DNA from: Chara braunii
Taxonomy: Eukaryota > Streptophyta > Charophyceae > Charales > Characeae
Reading direction: 5' to 3'
DNA: 42,542 nt
NCBI GenBank assembly: GCA_003427395.1
Contig: BFEA01000492.1
Location: forward strand, 547,518 to 590,059
Made by a program: the position numbers and the translations under genes. Positions 41,362-42,542 of the stretch are shown one piece after another. A model generated the notes under the pieces. It saw only the letters and a list, made by a program, of their open reading frames with translations. It made no database searches and was not told the DNA's origin. Every line of letters begins with the position of its first letter. The stretch's first letter is position 1.

Positions 41362-41461
41362 CTATAAATTTCGGCAGCGCGATTAGATAGCTCTCTTAAC
41401 CAGCTAGTGGAAGCTCCGGGTAGCGCAATCAGTGGGGGTCGGCTCAGGAGCGAAGTAAGAG
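41362..41461 (+). promoter_or_regulatory. Candidate TATA box, first exon and splice donor
   Basis: GCTATAAATTTCGGC puts a TATA box at about 41362-41369. About 30 bp further, TAGCTCTCTTAACC could contain a start site. GAAGTAAGAG|GTGAGTTG gives a strong donor at 41461/41462. The sequence in between has no start codon in good context, so it would be an untranslated first exon. The next ~250 bp are GC-rich and end in (GA)n at 41627-41652. No protein exon follows within the window. Confidence 0.35.
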
Positions 41462-42090
41462 GTGAGTTGAAGTGGGAGTCAGGCGACCCGACGAGCTGGT
41501 GCCGAACGCGCGAGGTTGACGTGGGCCACGACGGACTGTGGGCGTGGGCGAGCCTGACGGGTGCGGGAGGACTAAGCAGGGTGACGACTTCGTGGGTTGG
41601 TGCGCGACGACGGACTGCCGCATCGGAGAGAGAGAAAGAGAGAGGAAGAGGGAGCTGAGGTTGATGGACGCGAATTTGCTGTTTCTTTTGTCTTTTCTCC
41701 CTCTTTGCTTTTTTTTATAAATTTTGATCTCGGCTCAGGGCGCTTCGCCCGTTCCCTTTTGTTTTTCGGAATCTTGACTTGGTTTCGACCCACACTCGTT
41801 TTTTGTCGATTTCAATCTCGGATATTGTGTGCTGTATTGAATGAAATGGATGAATGGATGTGATGTCTGTTTGCTTTTCCTTGTACCTGATCTTTGCGGT
41901 TGCTTGTCGCTTTGATACACTCATGAGCATAGTAGGAAAGTTCGCGTAATTCTCACTATTGTTGTTTGTCCTTTTTGATCCACTATTGTTGCCGCGAATG
42001 CGTAGTAGCACCTTGCATGATCATGAATGGTTGCGTGCACAGAATGATTAGATGAATGGGTAGCTGGCTGCCCAAAGACTCGCGGGGATG
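41462..42090. other. No recognised coding sequence
   Basis: GC-rich then T-rich sequence with TTTTCGGAATCTTGA-type words resembling 40900-41000. It could be a first intron of a gene that begins near 41.39 kb. Nothing else is visible. Confidence 0.35.
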
Positions 42091-42300
42091 CGTGTAAGCA
42101 CAATCTGATTTGCGCACTTACACATGTCCACGCGCGTCGATTCGTAACCGCCCATGCATGAAAGGGCTAACGATTGAGGAAAGAGTGATTAATTGGGTGT
42201 GTCCGGTAGCCATTCTGTGTTTGAAACGAAGCGACCATACCGTGTGAACATGTGTAAGTGCGATTCAATTCGCGCAGTCTACACGTACTCACACGCGGTG
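42091..42300 (+). repeat. Pair of related hairpin-forming units
   Basis: Unit 1 near 42091-42130 (GTGTAAGCACAATCTG, TTTGCGCACTTACAC) and unit 2 near 42251-42284 (GTGTAAGTGCGATTC, TTCGCGCAGTCTACAC) share ends and an internal TTCGCGC/TTGCGC. Each can fold on itself. Both are followed by CACGCG text. Confidence 0.6.
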
Positions 42301-42354
42301 ATCGCAATCGTCGAATATCGGGGACGGGCACGAAAATTTTGAACGCTGAGCCCG

Positions 42355-42393
42355 AGAATTCCTCAGCCAAGTAACCACGCATTGAGGAATTCT
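42355..42393. repeat. Stem-loop, 11-bp perfect arms
   Basis: AGAATTCCTCA (42355-42365) pairs with TGAGGAATTCT (42383-42393) around 17 bp. Confidence 0.85.
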
Positions 42394-42478
42394 GCGGCCT
42401 TACGATGACAAGATGACGAACTCAAGGGACTCAGAGTCGTCGTGGTTTCCGGAGTACTTCACCCCTTGGCTATGTTAC

Positions 42479-42542
42479 CGCGCGTTCATTGAACGTGGGT
42501 TTCGCGTTCAGTTTTTGAACGCGCTGAACGCGCGTTCAATGA
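42479..42542. repeat. GCGTTCA/TGAACGC inverted-repeat cluster
   Basis: At least six copies of GCGTTCA or its complement in about 60 bp, including the hairpin GCGTTCA-GTTTT-TGAACGC and the palindrome TGAACGCGCGTTCA. The cluster continues past the window end. Confidence 0.85.

Noticed and set aside
1-42542. CRISPR array or prokaryotic operon
   Set aside because: No regularly spaced direct repeats with unique spacers and no clustered bacterial genes; all evidence is eukaryotic.

Overview
The window looks like nuclear DNA of a plant-lineage (streptophyte) eukaryote with a large, repeat-choked genome. A charophyte alga such as Chara would fit, but this is inference. Evidence: blocks of the plant-type telomere repeat CCCTAAA, an L1-type LINE with the plant-style zinc-binding C-terminus, tRNA-derived SINEs, a U6 snRNA retro-fragment, GT-AG introns, many poly(A)/poly(T) tracts and microsatellites, and no compact operon-like gene order. 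Three stretches are unknown bases: 10318-10340, 21028-21531 and 31534.

Host gene. One protein-coding gene is recognisable. Its exons lie at 185-834 and 26084-26770 (+). Both belong to one multi-pass, N-glycosylated, Cys-rich plant membrane protein family (tweety-like in layout), and they join in phase 0. The 25.2 kb between them would be one intron. The N-terminal exons lie to the left of the window.

Intron contents (835-26083), left to right: CT-rich low complexity; interstitial telomeric repeats; palindromic MITE-like repeats (2.5-3.0 kb); a broken + strand LINE (3.08-5.46 kb); dispersed repeats (5.5-6.4 kb); about 3.8 kb of unrecognised sequence (6.43-10.22 kb); a PIF/Harbinger transposase with complete DDE residues but one stop codon (10.85-12.2 kb, -); a nearly full-length decayed LINE with ORF1 and ORF2 (12.55-20.7 kb, -); a G-rich array with a gap (20.7-22.0 kb); tandem duplications; poly(A)-rich retro-fragments; and a GGAT minisatellite that runs almost to the splice acceptor.

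Downstream of the gene (26.77-42.54 kb): a MITE with about 46-bp inverted ends, several LINE 3'-tail fragments, a U6 chimera, microsatellites, two hammerhead-ribozyme repeats (31.07 and 39.76 kb), a second 5'-truncated LINE (35.46-37.91 kb, -), a tRNA-derived SINE dimer (39.88-40.22 kb), and at the right end a possible TATA box plus untranslated first exon.

Main discoveries: (1) a LINE/SINE 3'-end RNA hairpin, recovered from eleven copies here, with compensatory stem changes and a conserved loop; (2) a hammerhead ribozyme with an intact core inside a dispersed repeat, and a second, decayed copy; (3) one gene split by a 25 kb transposon-filled intron; (4) a retro-inserted chimera ending in a truncated U6 snRNA; (5) an unrecognised protein domain between ORF1 and ORF2 of the LINE.
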